Source: Flavisolibacter tropicus (GTDB lineage Bacteria; Bacteroidota; Bacteroidia; Chitinophagales; Chitinophagaceae). From it: a stretch of DNA of 64,000 nucleotides. This document shows, piece after piece, positions 50,184 to 60,605 of the stretch (position 1 is its first letter; the number at the start of each line of letters is the position of its first letter). The notes beneath the pieces are model-generated. The model was not told where the DNA came from. It saw nothing but the letters and a program-made list of their open reading frames with translations, and searched no databases. Where the stretch lies: contig NZ_CP011390.1 of the NCBI RefSeq assembly GCF_001644645.1, positions 3,406,001-3,470,000 of the forward strand, given 5' to 3'. The position numbers and the translations under genes are program-made.

Positions 50184-51461
50184 TTATTCCTCCAATACTG
50201 GTTCTTTGACCGCTATTGGTAATTTTTTTTCCACTACTCTTTTATAGGTGTCCATGTCTATTTCATTTTCCATTTTAGCAATTACAACGGTAGCGATGGT
50301 ATTGCCAATAAAGTTGATAATAGCGCGGCCCTCACTCATAAAGCGGTCCACGCCAATGAGTAAGGCCAAACCCTCCAGCGGGATCACTTTTAATGCGGTT
50401 AGTGTGGAAGCTAAAACAATAAAGCCACTGCCTGTTACACCAGCGGCCCCTTTGCTGGTTAAGAGTAAAATGCCAATGACAGTGAGTTCCTGACCCAATG
50501 AAAGATCAATGCCAAATACCTGTGCCAGGAAGATCACGCTCATGCTCAGGTAAATAGTAGTACCGTCCAGGTTGAAACTGTAGCCGGTTGGAATTACCAA
50601 GCCTACTACTTCTTTTTCACAGCCCGCTGCTGTAAGCTTTTGCATAACAGAGGGGAGCACCGCTTCACTACTGCTTGCGCCTAGCACAATAAAGATCTCC
50701 TCTTTAATATAACCTAACAGCTTCCATAAATTGATTCCATAATACCGGCACACCAGGTGCAGCACTACAAAGATGAAAAGGAAGCCGGTGAGGTAAAAAG
50801 TTAGTAACAGTTTGCTCAACACGGCCAGGGTGGCAAAGCCAAACTTTCCAATGGTATAGGCCATACCACCAAAAGCGCCAATGGGACTAAGCCTCATTAT
50901 GATCTTGAGTACATTGAACAGCGCCTTGTTGATCTTTTCAAAGCTAACCAGCAGGCTATGTCCCGACTCGCCCATCCACTTTAAACCAATAGCAAATAAA
51001 ACACTGAAAAAGAGGATCTGTAAAATATCGCCTTTTGCAAAGGCGTCAACAATATTAGAAGGTACAATATGCGCGAAGAACTCGCCCCAGTTCATGTGGC
51101 TGGCTTGCTCGGAAATGGCTGACACCTGCGCATTGGGTGCATGCGTTACTGCCACGCCATGGCCTGGCTTTACCACGTTGGCGGTTACTAAACCTATGAT
51201 CAGCGCCAAGGTGGTAACCACCTCAAAATAGATCAGGGCTCTTAAACCCACCCGGCCTACTTTTTTCATATCACCCGCACCGGCTATACCGGATACGATG
51301 GTGAAAAAGATCACCGGCGCAATGACCATGCGGATCATATTGATAAAGGTTTCGCTAATTAACTTGGCCGTAGGGGAAAAGCCGGGGAAAAGCCAACCTA
51401 CCAACACACCGGCCGCAATGCCGATGAGAACCTGTACATAAAGTATCTTCAAATATTTCAT
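50184..51461 (-). CDS. dctA: C4-dicarboxylate/proton (or sodium) symporter, DctA type
   Basis: 425 aa from ATG 51461. The sequence follows DctA/GltP transporters throughout: YVQVLIGIAAGVLVGWLFPG, INMIRMVIAPVIFFTIVSGIAGAGDMKKVGR, LIYFEVVTTLALIIGLVTANVVKPGHG, then the re-entrant loop FIVLGASSSEAVLPSVMQKL with the serine-rich SSSE motif. YSFNLDGTTIYLSMSVIFLAQ carries the NxDGT-type motif. VDRFMSEGRAIINFIGNTIATVVIAK ends the core. It imports succinate, fumarate or malate, or a related acid, at the inner membrane. The exact substrate is inferred from family. Confidence 0.9.
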   Translation of the reverse strand: MKYLKILYVQVLIGIAAGVLVGWLFPGFSPTAKLISETFINMIRMVIAPVIFFTIVSGIAGAGDMKKVGRVGLRALIYFEVVTTLALIIGLVTANVVKPGHGVAVTHAPNAQVSAISEQASHMNWGEFFAHIVPSNIVDAFAKGDILQILFFSVLFAIGLKWMGESGHSLLVSFEKINKALFNVLKIIMRLSPIGAFGGMAYTIGKFGFATLAVLSKLLLTFYLTGFLFIFVVLHLVCRYYGINLWKLLGYIKEEIFIVLGASSSEAVLPSVMQKLTAAGCEKEVVGLVIPTGYSFNLDGTTIYLSMSVIFLAQVFGIDLSLGQELTVIGILLLTSKGAAGVTGSGFIVLASTLTALKVIPLEGLALLIGVDRFMSEGRAIINFIGNTIATVVIAKMENEIDMDTYKRVVEKKLPIAVKEPVLEE

Positions 51462-51814
51462 GAAATCGCTGCTTGATAAAAGCGTTTAAAGGAATACTTC
51501 CGTTTCCCTTTTGTTGATATTGATTTGCGTCTCTTTGCTTATGATGAGCGAATCAAAAACAGGGAAGATACATAATACTCACACTTTACTATTCGTCAAT
51601 ATTTAAATAAGAACACGTAAGAAGACGCTGTGTTACTATATAAGTTGACAGAGGATAGATGACAGGAGGGAGAGAATAAAGAAGGGATTGGAAATTAGGG
51701 ATTTGGAATTAGCAATGGATGATGGCTGATTTTGTGATGGCTGATTGGAGATTAGAATTTGAAATTTGAAATTTCACTTCTTAATTAGAATTCCCTTTAT
51801 TCTCGGGTTCTTCA
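51462..51814. repeat. gene-free stretch with short mosaic
   Basis: The first 170 bases look like a normal upstream region for the minus-strand transporter gene. About 51645-51790 carries mosaic units (gttgacagaggatagatgac, ggaaattagggatttggaat, gatggctgattttgtgatgg, gaatttgaaatttgaaattt). No gene is seen. Confidence 0.5.
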
Positions 51815-52528
51815 CTACTTGCGCCTGAACTTACGTTCTGCCCACAGTAGAATAACAGCCAGTACCATTACCCATAGCATATAAGCACCAATGCTAATGC
51901 GCTCCCATACACCCATTAATGGAGTAGGTTGGCCAGCCTCCATACGTGGGGCATCTAATCCTGTTAAAATACCAGTTATTAAAAGCAACAGTACAGTGAC
52001 TATAGAATAGAGGCGAAAGCGATTTCCTAACGATGCTGCAGCAAATGCTATGGTAAACAACATGATCAGTACCGTTACCATAGAGAAAACAATATGCAGG
52101 GTATCAGTAAAACTGCCTCCACCCGCCGCCAGTACCTGACGCTGGTGCATAGGCGCTAGCGGCCATGCCAGTCCGACAATACCGTGCGCTATGATCAAAA
52201 TGCCCGCTTTGCCAAGGGGCCGTTTTCTGGGTGCCGACTGCCATACGCCCCATCCAAAGCCAGCTACCAGAAATGTGTATACAAAGCCTAGCCAAACCCA
52301 TAGGGGTCTAGTAGGTGCGTCTATGGCCGAAAGCTCACTTACTGTTTGGCTAGCCGCATTGTAGCCTGCATACAACATCGGTATAAAAACATTCATGGTC
52401 ACATATAACAAAGAAGAGAGAAGACCGCAAAGTAGCAGGCCCTTGTGCACGGCTTCCTGAATGCTGTTGTTACTTCTTGTTCGTTGCGACCATTGATGCG
52501 TAGTGGTGATGGAGGAAGACATAACCAT
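51815..52528 (-). CDS. DUF998-family membrane protein
   Basis: 237 aa from ATG 52528 (a second ATG two codons later is equally possible). Six or so hydrophobic segments: GLLLCGLLSSLLYVTMNVFIPML, LWVWLGFVYTFLVAGFGWGVW, ILIIAHGIVGLAWPL, LHIVFSMVTVLIMLFTIAFAAA, LYSIVTVLLLLITGILTGL and GAYMLWVMVLAVILLW. The conserved TVSELSAIDAPTR loop after the first helix fits DUF998. Function is unknown. It is a single gene. Confidence 0.8.
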   Translation of the reverse strand: MVMSSSITTTHQWSQRTRSNNSIQEAVHKGLLLCGLLSSLLYVTMNVFIPMLYAGYNAASQTVSELSAIDAPTRPLWVWLGFVYTFLVAGFGWGVWQSAPRKRPLGKAGILIIAHGIVGLAWPLAPMHQRQVLAAGGGSFTDTLHIVFSMVTVLIMLFTIAFAAASLGNRFRLYSIVTVLLLLITGILTGLDAPRMEAGQPTPLMGVWERISIGAYMLWVMVLAVILLWAERKFRRK

Positions 52529-53070
52529 TCATTTACTAAAAGAAGCAAAGGACACTATACAACTATAGGAATAGCTGTAAACAACTTTCTTACAAGTTCC
52601 GGTATAGTATTCAGTAATTGGATGATACTTGTCATTGCCCTTCCTGATAAACAACAAGTTTGTAAGTCCATTAAAAAAAGAACAGTTTCTTATTGCCTTC
52701 TTCTCATTATTCATCACTCATCTCCTCCCTCATTCAATATTCATCATTCCCTTCCTTCTCAACTTGTTAACCTGTCAACCCTTCTCTCTCCATTGAACAT
52801 TCCCTCCCTTCATCATTCTTCATTCCTTGTTCCTTGTTCAATATTCCTTCCCTTGTCAACTTATCAACTTGTAAACCTGTCAACCCTTCCCTCACTCACC
52901 CCTCATAGCTCGCAGCTTTCCTTTCCATCAGCTAATTTTCTTCCGCTCTCTGGCTGTTTGGCTTGCAGCGTATAGCTTGCAGCGTGCAGCCTTCTCGCCA
53001 TCAGCTAATCTTCACATCAGCTAATTCCCTCTCCTTTTCTAACTTGCAGTATATTATTAACCAGCTGATC
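52529..53070. repeat. gene-free stretch with inverted-orientation mosaic
   Basis: From about 52690 the gap reads tcatctcctccctcattcaa, tcaacttgttaacctgtcaa, ccattgaacattccctccct, cattccttgttccttgttca, cttatcaacttgtaaacctg, gcttgcagcgtatagcttgc then agcgtgcagc, and catcagctaatcttcacatc. These are the reverse complements of the modules seen elsewhere, ending only about 30 bases before the AlgH-type gene. Confidence 0.6.
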
Positions 53071-53526
53071 ATGGAATTACAAGCCGGCCTTTTTCTAAAA
53101 AGCACTGATGCCTTAAATGACACGGTGTTTTTTGAGGCAACTATTCTTATTACTGAATCTAATGCTAAAGGGGCGCTGGGTTTTGTACTCAACAAACCCT
53201 TTGGTCGTTCGCTTAATGAGCTGGAAGAATTTAAGTATAGCCTTGCTGTTCCTTTATACGAAGGTGGCCCTGTAGACCAGGAGCACTTGTTCTTTATACA
53301 CCAGCGGCCTGACTTGATTGAAGAAGGAGCCCGAGTGGGCAATGGCATTTATTATGGCGGTAATTTTCAACAAGCCGTTGCAGGCATCAATGATAAAAGT
53401 CTTACCTCAAATGATATCAAGATCTTTGTGGGCTATTGTGGCTGGGATGCCGGCGAGCTGGAAGCAGAGATTGAAGAAGGTAGCTGGGTGATCGTTGAAG
53501 GTAATCATGAAATGGTCTTTGGCTGA
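53071..53526 (+). CDS. YqgE/AlgH family protein (UPF0301)
   Basis: 151 aa from ATG 53071; the open frame back to 52963 is repeat-derived. The family pattern is plain: LQAGLFLKSTDALNDTVFFEATILI, GALGFVLNKPFGRSLNEL, VPLYEGGPVDQEHLFFIHQRPDL, and IFVGYCGWDAGELEAEIEEGSWVI. The length is slightly short of the usual 180 or so but complete for Bacteroidota members. AlgH was first linked to alginate gene control; the molecular role is still unclear. It precedes the kinase gene by 64 bases. Confidence 0.9.
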   Translation: MELQAGLFLKSTDALNDTVFFEATILITESNAKGALGFVLNKPFGRSLNELEEFKYSLAVPLYEGGPVDQEHLFFIHQRPDLIEEGARVGNGIYYGGNFQQAVAGINDKSLTSNDIKIFVGYCGWDAGELEAEIEEGSWVIVEGNHEMVFG

Positions 53527-53590
53527 TCTTTGTTTATGAGTGGCGCATTCCTTTTCTTCTCCTGATAATCAGTATCTTCATTCCCCCTTT

Positions 53591-56337
53591 ATGGCTCACG
53601 AAACACCCATTGTCAACACCTTACCGGGTTTAGACATCAGTACACTCTGTACGTGGTTGCCCAGCAGCAGTGTATTGCTTCAACCCAATGCGCCTCAATA
53701 TACCATTGTAGCAGCTAGTGCTGCCTTTGGCGATCTTATGGACATCCCACATCACCTTTTACCAGGTAAAAGCTATTGGGATCTACCGTCTTTTCAAACG
53801 AGTAGTGAAACCGTAACTTCTATCCGCACCTCGCTTGAAACAATCCAGACACATAAAGAACATCGCCAAGTGTTGTATGGCCGCCTGCCTATGCAACAAG
53901 GCCAGGAAAAAACGGTGATCATTACCCACCAGCCAGTGTTAAGCACAAATGGCACGCTGCTCTATATTCTACAAACGGTAGAAGATAAAAGCACTTCACC
54001 TCAAGAACTACATGCCGCTAATGATAGTGAGCTACAGTTACAGCAACTGATTGAAAGTGTGCCGGCTATTCTCTGGATGACAGCCGCCGACGGCCAGTGT
54101 ACCTACCTGAACAAACCCTGGTGCGCGATCACTGGTCAAACGTTGGAAGAGGCATTAGGCTATGGCTGGCTAGGCGCCACCCACCCCGATGATAAGGAAG
54201 CGGCCGGAAACTTATTTATAGAAGCCAATAAGCAGCATACAGCTTTTACCGTTCGTTACCGTTTACGTCAGCAGGATGGCTCTTACCGCTGGGTCATAGA
54301 CAAGGGAAAACCCCGCTTTGACAGTGCTGGCAACTATTTAGGCATGATCGGTACCGTATTGGATATTCACGATCAAAAGCTGGCCGAAGACAGAAGTCAG
54401 AACCTGATTTCTATTATAGAAGCCAGCCAGGAGTTTGTGGGACTGGCCAACCTGGATGCTACCATTAGTTTCATTAACCCTGCGGGCCTACGCATGCTGG
54501 GCTGGGAAGGTGTGGCAGGTAAAACGGTTCTGGATGCCATTCACCCGACGATAAAGCCATTGCCCAGAAGCTATTACCCCTTTTGTTTACAAAAGGTCAT
54601 TTCTCGCAAGAGATCCGGTTGATTCACGCTCCTACCGGCGAGCCGGTATGGATACAATGGAACGCCATTGCTATTCGGGATAAGCGATCGGGTGAGGTTA
54701 CCAGCCTTGCTACTATCAGTGCCAATATTACAGAACGAAAGAAAACAGAAGCGGCCTTACGCCAAAGCGAGGAACGCATACGCAGCTTCGTTGAAAGTGC
54801 ACCCTTCCCTATAGGTGTGTATATAGGCAAAGAGATGCGTATTGAACTGGCCAACCAATCCATCATTGACGTATGGGGTAAAGGAAATGATGTTATTGGC
54901 AAGCGCTATGCGGATATACTTCCGGAATTGAGCAATCAGCATATTTACGAACAGCTGGACCTTGTGTATACTACAGGCCAGCCGTTTCATGCCAAGTACC
55001 AGCAGGTTGATATTGTCATTGATGGAGAACTGCGTCCCTTTTTCTTCAACTATAGCTTTACCCCACTGTTTGATGGTGCCGGAAAAGTATATGGTGTAAT
55101 GAACACGGCTGCTGAAGTCACCGATCTGGTAATGGCGCGCAAAAAAGTGGAAGAAAGTGAAGCGCAGTTTCGTCACCTGGTAATGCAGGCGCCAGTTGCC
55201 ATGGCAGTATTCAAAGGCGATGACCTGGTGGCTGAAATTGCTAACGACTACTACCTGCCCCTGGTAGACAGAACGCGAGAGGAATTTTTAGGGCGTCCCT
55301 TGTTAGAAGCCTTACCTGAAGCCAGAGCCAGACTGGAACCCCTGGTTAAGCAACTGCTGCACACCGGCGAACCTGTTATCCTGTCAGAGTACCAGATTAT
55401 CCTTAACCGCCATGGCCGAATGGAAACCTGTTATTTCAACGGTATCTGGGAGCCGCTACGAGATGTAAATGGGAAGGCGAATGGTTTTATGGTGGTAGCC
55501 CACGAAGTAACAGTCCAGGTTATAGCCCGTCAGCAAATAGAAGAGATAGTAGCACAACGCACACACGAACTGGCCCAGGCCAATGAAGCCTTGCTACGCT
55601 CAAACCAAGAGCTGGAGCGCTCTAATGCCAACCTGGAGGAGTTTGCACACGCTGCCTCGCACGATATGAAAGAACCCATACGCAAGGTGCTTACGTTTTC
55701 AGACCGGTTAAAAGCCAGCTTGAATACGCGTATGACCGATACCGAGAGACACCTGTTTGAACGTATGGAGAATTCCACGCACCGCATGGGCTTGCTGGTG
55801 GATGACCTGCTGGAGTTTTCGCACGTGAGCGAACGCCCCCTTGAAATGGAAGAAGCTGATCTTAATGAATGTGTGCACCGTGTATTTACCGACCTGGAGC
55901 TGGCCATTGAAGAAAAGAAAGCCACCATTCGTGTAGAAAACCTGCCAGTAATAAAAGGCTACAAACGCCAACTGCAGCAACTGTTTCAAAACCTGATTGG
56001 CAATGCCCTGAAATACAGTAAAACAACCATTGCCCCAGAAATTACGATCACAGCCCGCTTGGTAAAGGGGCAGGATGCGCCCATTCCTTTATTGCCCGAT
56101 CTGGATGACCAACTCTTTCACTGGATCACGGTAAGTGATAATGGAATTGGCTTTGAACAACAATATGCCGAGCGCATCTTTGGCATGTTCCAACGCCTGC
56201 ATGGCAAGACCGAGTATGCCGGCACCGGTGTAGGTTTATCCATTGCCCGCAAAGTAGTAGAGAACCACCAGGGTTTTATATGGGCGGAAGGGCAAGAAGG
56301 AGAAGGTGCTCGCTTTCATATTTTATTACCTGCGTAG
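53591..56337 (+). pseudogene. five-PAS histidine kinase split by a single-base frameshift
   Basis: Two overlapping frames, 53591-54622 and 54583-56337, join into one protein of about 915 aa if one C is restored in the CCC run at 54544-54546. Frame one ends its third PAS at AIHP and drifts off. Restoring the base gives AIHPDDKAIAQKLLPLLF, the normal PAS/PAC continuation. PAS units lie before the break (LLQPNAPQYTIVAASAAFG; LIESVPAILWMTAADGQ; IIEASQEFVGLANLDAT) and after it (FVESAPFPIGVYIGKEM; LVMQAPVAMAVFKGDDL). The kinase core is intact: FAHAASHDMKEPIRKV (His), QLFQNLIGNALKY, DNGIGF and GTGVGLSIARK. It may be a true mutation or a read error. Confidence 0.85.
54544..54546 (+). other. probable frameshift point in the PAS kinase
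   Basis: The C-run after ATT CA is three long; four would keep His-Pro-Asp-Asp in frame. Codon-level comparison of both frames supports a one-base loss here and nowhere else. Confidence 0.75.
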
Positions 56338-57469
56338 TGGTTTGTTTTTATAATCAAGAGGCTTATGCTGTGTAGGCAGCTTGATCATGATCATTGAATC
56401 CTGAGCCTGTCGAAGGATGGGACACTCACACCCTCAACCTGCTTACTTTGTTAAAGGCTTTTACAATCGCCCTGAACTTATTACAAAGACTGATAATTGG
56501 TCTAATAATACGTTTAGTATTCCTTAACGTTTCACTTATTCAGGCAGTAAAGGATACAGCAACTACTATTATGGTATAAGCGGGGTCTTCACTGCGTGGG
56601 CATGTGTGTAGCGAGCCCCGCTTGAGCGAGTGGGAACTAAGTTTTGTTAGAGCATGAGCAACATCGACTGATTCTTTTTTTAAGCTAAAACAATCGAACA
56701 CTTGTGCGGATTCACCAACAACAATAATCTTTAAAACACTTTGCTTAGTACGCCATGCCAAAAACAGAAACACTACTCGCCACTCACCATTCACTATTGA
56801 CCATTGACTTTCTTTTTGTAGACTGTCGTCTGTTGACCGAGGACTAAACTCACCACTCACCTTCTTGATTTGCAACAACACAAACTCTCTTCTTTGGCCG
56901 TGCCAAAATCAATTTGTTTTTCCTTAAAGAATTTTGGCAAGAGCTAACAACGGCAATCGTTTTCTTGCATGCCAATCTTTCTCTTCAAACATTTAAAAAA
57001 ACAGTCCCTAAGTGTAATCAACTAGTAGCTGTTTTGTTTTCCTACCTACACGGCAAATCAAATAGCCACATTTCCCCTTATATATTGCCCGTATCAAATC
57101 CTCTTTTAACGATGCCTTAATGGTTCTCCAATACCAAGATCATTGTGCTTATATATATGGTATAAATAACGTTATAGCACATGCGCGATACTGAAAACTA
57201 CTTTTTAGTAGCACCCGTGCCAAACCCTTGCCCCTAAAGGGTTTGATCGAAATCTATAAAACGAAAAGCGACTACCGATTCTAGGAATATACACTTAGAG
57301 AGCTCTACCATAATCCGACTAAGTCCACAACTCTGTGCAAAAAACACCTCAATATGGAATGGTATTCGTTTTCACTGCGGCGTTAATTCAACAAGTTCAC
57401 ATTGAAAAAAGCGGTCAGCCAATAAAGTTGGCCTCCATCATCATTCATCTAAAAAACAATCTAAAGACC
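56338..57469. other. long gene-free stretch before the polysaccharide lyase
   Basis: Over 1.1 kb with no supported gene. It contains a tcctgagcctgtcgaaggat element (about 56398-56417), related in kind to 39548-39567, and a small cactcgccactcaccattca unit (about 56773-56792). Two cccctaaagggt-type motifs appear near 57230. The last 130 bases are the likely promoter and leader of the lyase gene. Frames of 60-113 codons here lack start sites or family features. Confidence 0.45.
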
Positions 57470-58825
57470 ATGAAAAACAAGAGTATTAAATTATCACTGA
57501 TGATCCCGTATCTATCGGTGATCCTTTTGGCTACTGCTTGTAAGAAAGACGATCTGTCTGCTGAAAACAATTCAGTGGCAACAGCATCAACTTCTTCTGA
57601 AACTTTAGCACTCGATGCACCTACGGCCACAACAACAACCACAACTTCATCTACTACATCTTCAACTACTCGGTATGAAGCGGAGAATTACGCGAGCATG
57701 AGCGGAGTAGGACTGGATGCATGTAGCGAAGGTGGAAAGAACGTAGGTTCTATTCAAGCTGGCGACTGGATGAAATACACAGTCAATGCTCCAGCAGCTG
57801 GTTCATACAAATTAAACTTCCGCGTGGCGGGTCCTGGTGGACAGTTCCAGGTGCGTAATGCAGCCGGTACTGTACTGGCAACCGTTACAGCTCCTAAGAC
57901 CACTAGTTACCAGACTTATACAACAGTGAGCGTAAACGCTAATCTTGCTTCCGGTTCACAGACTATTCAATTGTATGCAGCAACCGGTGGTTACAATATC
58001 AATTGGTTTGAAGTAGTAGGCGGTACTACCTCTACTTCAGGAACAGGTAGTGCAACAGCACCAACTACGCCAACAGCACCAACTACGCCTACTGCACCAA
58101 CGGGTTCTACTGGCGCACTGGGTAGTACTACCATCGGCTCTAACACCCTGTTCCGTGAGACTTTTGAAGGTACTTCTCCATGGAGTGGCTTTGGTCAGGA
58201 GTGGTATACTTCGTATGCCTTCACAACAGCTACTACACCGGCCCTGCAGGGTTCCAAGGTAGGTCGTTTTGAACTGCGTGATACCGATCCCAACTACCGT
58301 TCTGAAGTACGTTTCCCGTCTTCTTATAACGGAAAAGACCGTTGGGTTTCTTTCTCTGTGTATTGGCCATCCAGTGGCATGAAGGACGATTCTAAACCAG
58401 AATTGTTCCACCAGGCCCACCAGACGTCCCAGACTTCACCTCCCGTGAGCCTGATCGTAAAAAATGGTCACATCTGGGCCGAGGTTAATGGACAGGTGTT
58501 CTCTGGTGCCCTAGGTTCTGGTACCTCGAAGACCATGGACATTGGTGCGGTGCCAAAAGACCAGTGGGTACGTTTTGTCATTCACTATAAGTTTTCTTAC
58601 AACACGGATGGTGCGTGGCAGATCTGGAAAAATGGTTCCCAGGTGTTGAACTATGCGGGTAAAACCATTTATCCACCAGCGATCACCTCTAACCTGCCAA
58701 CCTTTAAACTGGGTATCTACAAGTGGGTATGGAGTGGAACTGCAACAAGCGATGCAACGCTTCGTGTAATGTACGTAGATGATGTACGCGTGGGTAATGA
58801 AAACAGTTCATTAAGTACAATGTAA
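57470..58825 (+). CDS. lipoprotein with CBM6 and polysaccharide lyase (PF14099-like) domains
   Basis: 451 aa from ATG 57470. The signal peptide ends in a lipobox (LSVILLATACKKD), followed by a Ser/Thr-rich tether. Residues about 63-180 are a CBM6-type beta-sandwich: RYEAENYASMSGVGLD, IQAGDWMKYTVNAPAAG, YNINWFEV. A linker repeats APTTPT three times (about 192-212). The rest (about 225-451) is a heparin-lyase-I-like jelly roll: FRETFEGTSPW, GRFELRDTDPNYRSEVRF, KPELFHQAH, WVRFVIHYKFSYNTDGAWQIWKNG, and LKLGIYKW-type end (TFKLGIYKW). It probably degrades a uronic-acid polysaccharide at the cell surface. A terminator follows at 58887. No SusC/SusD genes are adjacent. Confidence 0.85.
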   Translation: MKNKSIKLSLMIPYLSVILLATACKKDDLSAENNSVATASTSSETLALDAPTATTTTTTSSTTSSTTRYEAENYASMSGVGLDACSEGGKNVGSIQAGDWMKYTVNAPAAGSYKLNFRVAGPGGQFQVRNAAGTVLATVTAPKTTSYQTYTTVSVNANLASGSQTIQLYAATGGYNINWFEVVGGTTSTSGTGSATAPTTPTAPTTPTAPTGSTGALGSTTIGSNTLFRETFEGTSPWSGFGQEWYTSYAFTTATTPALQGSKVGRFELRDTDPNYRSEVRFPSSYNGKDRWVSFSVYWPSSGMKDDSKPELFHQAHQTSQTSPPVSLIVKNGHIWAEVNGQVFSGALGSGTSKTMDIGAVPKDQWVRFVIHYKFSYNTDGAWQIWKNGSQVLNYAGKTIYPPAITSNLPTFKLGIYKWVWSGTATSDATLRVMYVDDVRVGNENSSLSTM

Positions 58826-58886
58826 TCCATCAATAACGCAGGCTGGGTGTTTGATTAAAAAGTGAACTTAGTGAACACCCAATCTC

Positions 58887-58917
58887 AAAGCCAGGAGCAA
58901 TCCTGGCTTTTTTTATT
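58887..58917 (+). terminator. Rho-independent terminator of the lyase gene
   Basis: AAGCCAGGA and TCCTGGCTT pair around GCAA, followed by TTTTTATTTT, about 60 bases after the stop codon. Confidence 0.9.
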
Positions 58918-59100
58918 TTGTATCGTTTCATGGCAGCACTGAATCATACCTCTTTATTGGCATTAGTGTAATGCTTTCTTCTTCTCTGCAGCTACCCATA
59001 CCTAATTTAATGGCGCAAGTATAAAAGCGTTTCGAATTATTAGTTTAGTCATTGTATGTATTGTACTAAACGTATACCTTGTAGATAAAAGTTAACGTCA

Positions 59101-59325
59101 ATGAAAGGACTACAAATTATAGGCGTTTGCTTGATCGTGCTGGGTATTGTTATGATCGCTACTGGCGGCTTTAGTTTTAAGCAACGCGAGAAGATTATTG
59201 ATACCAACACGGTTGATCTTTCGATCAAAAAAGAAAAGACTGTCACCTGGCCCTGGTTTGCAGGCGGTATTATTGTTATTGGCGGCATAGGCCTGTTGCT
59301 GGTAGGCGGCAATAAAAGAAATTGA
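59101..59325 (+). CDS. small two-span membrane protein
   Basis: 74 aa from ATG 59101. Two hydrophobic segments (LQIIGVCLIVLGIVMIATGGFSF and FAGGIIVIGGIGLLLVGG) flank a polar loop (KQREKIIDTNTVDLSIKKEKTVTWPW). The layout, GGFSF turn and IDTNTVDLSIKKEKT loop match a widespread uncharacterised small membrane family in Gram-negative bacteria. Function unknown. Confidence 0.75.
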   Translation: MKGLQIIGVCLIVLGIVMIATGGFSFKQREKIIDTNTVDLSIKKEKTVTWPWFAGGIIVIGGIGLLLVGGNKRN

Positions 59326-59410
59326 TGGCGTATACCTTTGCCAACAAGCAATGTTTGCCTTCAATACCTGCCTATAACGTCAGTGCCTAAACGTTTTTTA
59401 TTATCTGTCT

Positions 59411-60100
59411 TTAGGCCGACACAGTCTCCAATAACTGTAATAGCTGATGTGCCGCTTCTTCGGAGGAAGCTGGATTTTGACCGGTTATCAGCAGCCCTTC
59501 TTTTACTACGTAAGCAGCCCAGTCGTCTTTTTTGGAGTAAATACCCCCTTTCTTTTTCAGCTCGTCTTCTAGCAAAAAAGGCACTACACTGGTTAGTCCT
59601 ACCGCTTCTTCTTCCGTATTGGTAAAACCTGTAACCTGTTTTCCTTTCACCAGGGGCTCACCATTGGCGTCTTTGACATTAAGCAGCACAGCTGGTGCAT
59701 GACATACAGCAGCCACTGGCTTTTTTGACGCCCAGAATGTTTCAATCAGCTTTATGGAGTCCGGATCGGAAGAAAGATCCCACAAAGGACCATGGCCACC
59801 GGGATAGAATACCGCATCAAAATCAGCAGCGTTTACTTCACTTAGTTTTTTGGTGTTGGCCAATTGCTTTTGTAAGGCCTCGTCTTTATCAAAACGTTTA
59901 GTGGCTTCGGTTTGCGCACCAGGTTCTGAACTTTTGGGATCAATAGGCGGCTGCCCACCCTTGGGTGATGCCAGCGTAATATCTACACCCGCATCACGCA
60001 GTACATAATATGGTGCAGCAAATTCCTCCGTCCAGAAACCAGTCTTTTTACCGGTGTTGCCCAGCTCGCTGTGCGAGGTTAATACAATCAATACTTTCAT
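59411..60100 (-). CDS. DJ-1/PfpI-family protein (type 1 glutamine amidotransferase-like)
   Basis: 229 aa from ATG 60100 (MKVLIVLTSHSELGNTGKKTGFWTEEFAAPYYVL); a start 12 codons upstream lacks support. The family elements are VDITLASPKGGQPPIDPKS, FDAVFYPGGHGPLWDLSSD, and the nucleophile elbow PVAAVCHAPAVLL with Cys about 131. The E of FWTEEFAAPYY completes the usual triad. Relatives include HchA-type chaperone/glyoxalases and stress proteins. The activity here could be glyoxalase- or deglycase-like; this is inference. Confidence 0.88.
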   Translation of the reverse strand: MKVLIVLTSHSELGNTGKKTGFWTEEFAAPYYVLRDAGVDITLASPKGGQPPIDPKSSEPGAQTEATKRFDKDEALQKQLANTKKLSEVNAADFDAVFYPGGHGPLWDLSSDPDSIKLIETFWASKKPVAAVCHAPAVLLNVKDANGEPLVKGKQVTGFTNTEEEAVGLTSVVPFLLEDELKKKGGIYSKKDDWAAYVVKEGLLITGQNPASSEEAAHQLLQLLETVSA

Positions 60101-60605
60101 GGTGTTCTCCTTTTGTATTTGGAAGAAAGACGCCACAAGAAACGGACCCTTCTAAACTCAGCAGGAGCTTTTAGATGGAAGAAGGTTTTCACGTAGAGCG
60201 CTTCGCGCATTTTTGTTTCGCGCAGAGGCGCCAAGTTTTAAAGGCGCAAAGAAAGGGTTTCGCACAGAGGAAAGGAGAAAAGGAGAAAGGATTTCACGCA
60301 AAGGCGCAAAGAATCAAAGACGCTAAGGAATGACAGGTTATAAACTAAAAGCCCTCCACTTAAGGGGTGCTTTTTTATTTACCGCCTCCATTAATAATCA
60401 ATCATTATTCATTTCTAATCATTGATTATTGAGCATTGAACATTTCCTTTCTTGTTCCTTGTTTCTTGCCCCTTGTGCCTTTTCTCCACTTCTTCCTTCA
60501 TCCTTCCTTGTTCCTTGTTCAATATTCTTCTCCTATTCTCTGCGCCCTCTGCGCGAAACAAATAAGCGCGAAGCGCTTCTCTTAAGGGCTGAGGCTGTGC
60601 GCTTG
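60101..60605. repeat. gene-free stretch with mosaic and hairpin
   Basis: Modules: gtttcgcgcagaggcgccaa (about 60214), ttcacgcaaaggcgcaaaga (60292-60311), a hairpin (60347-60377), then inverted forms: TTGATTATTGAGCATTGAAC, ccttccttgttccttgttca (about 60501-60520), and ctgcgccctctgcgcgaaac. The mosaic again changes orientation at the hairpin. Confidence 0.6.
60347..60377. terminator. recurrent hairpin, copy 7 (variant)
   Basis: AAAAGCCCTCC and GGGGTGCTTTTTT pair imperfectly around ACTTAA. It lies about 230 bases beyond the stop of zwf on the minus-strand side and upstream of the DJ-1-type gene start. Confidence 0.55.
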
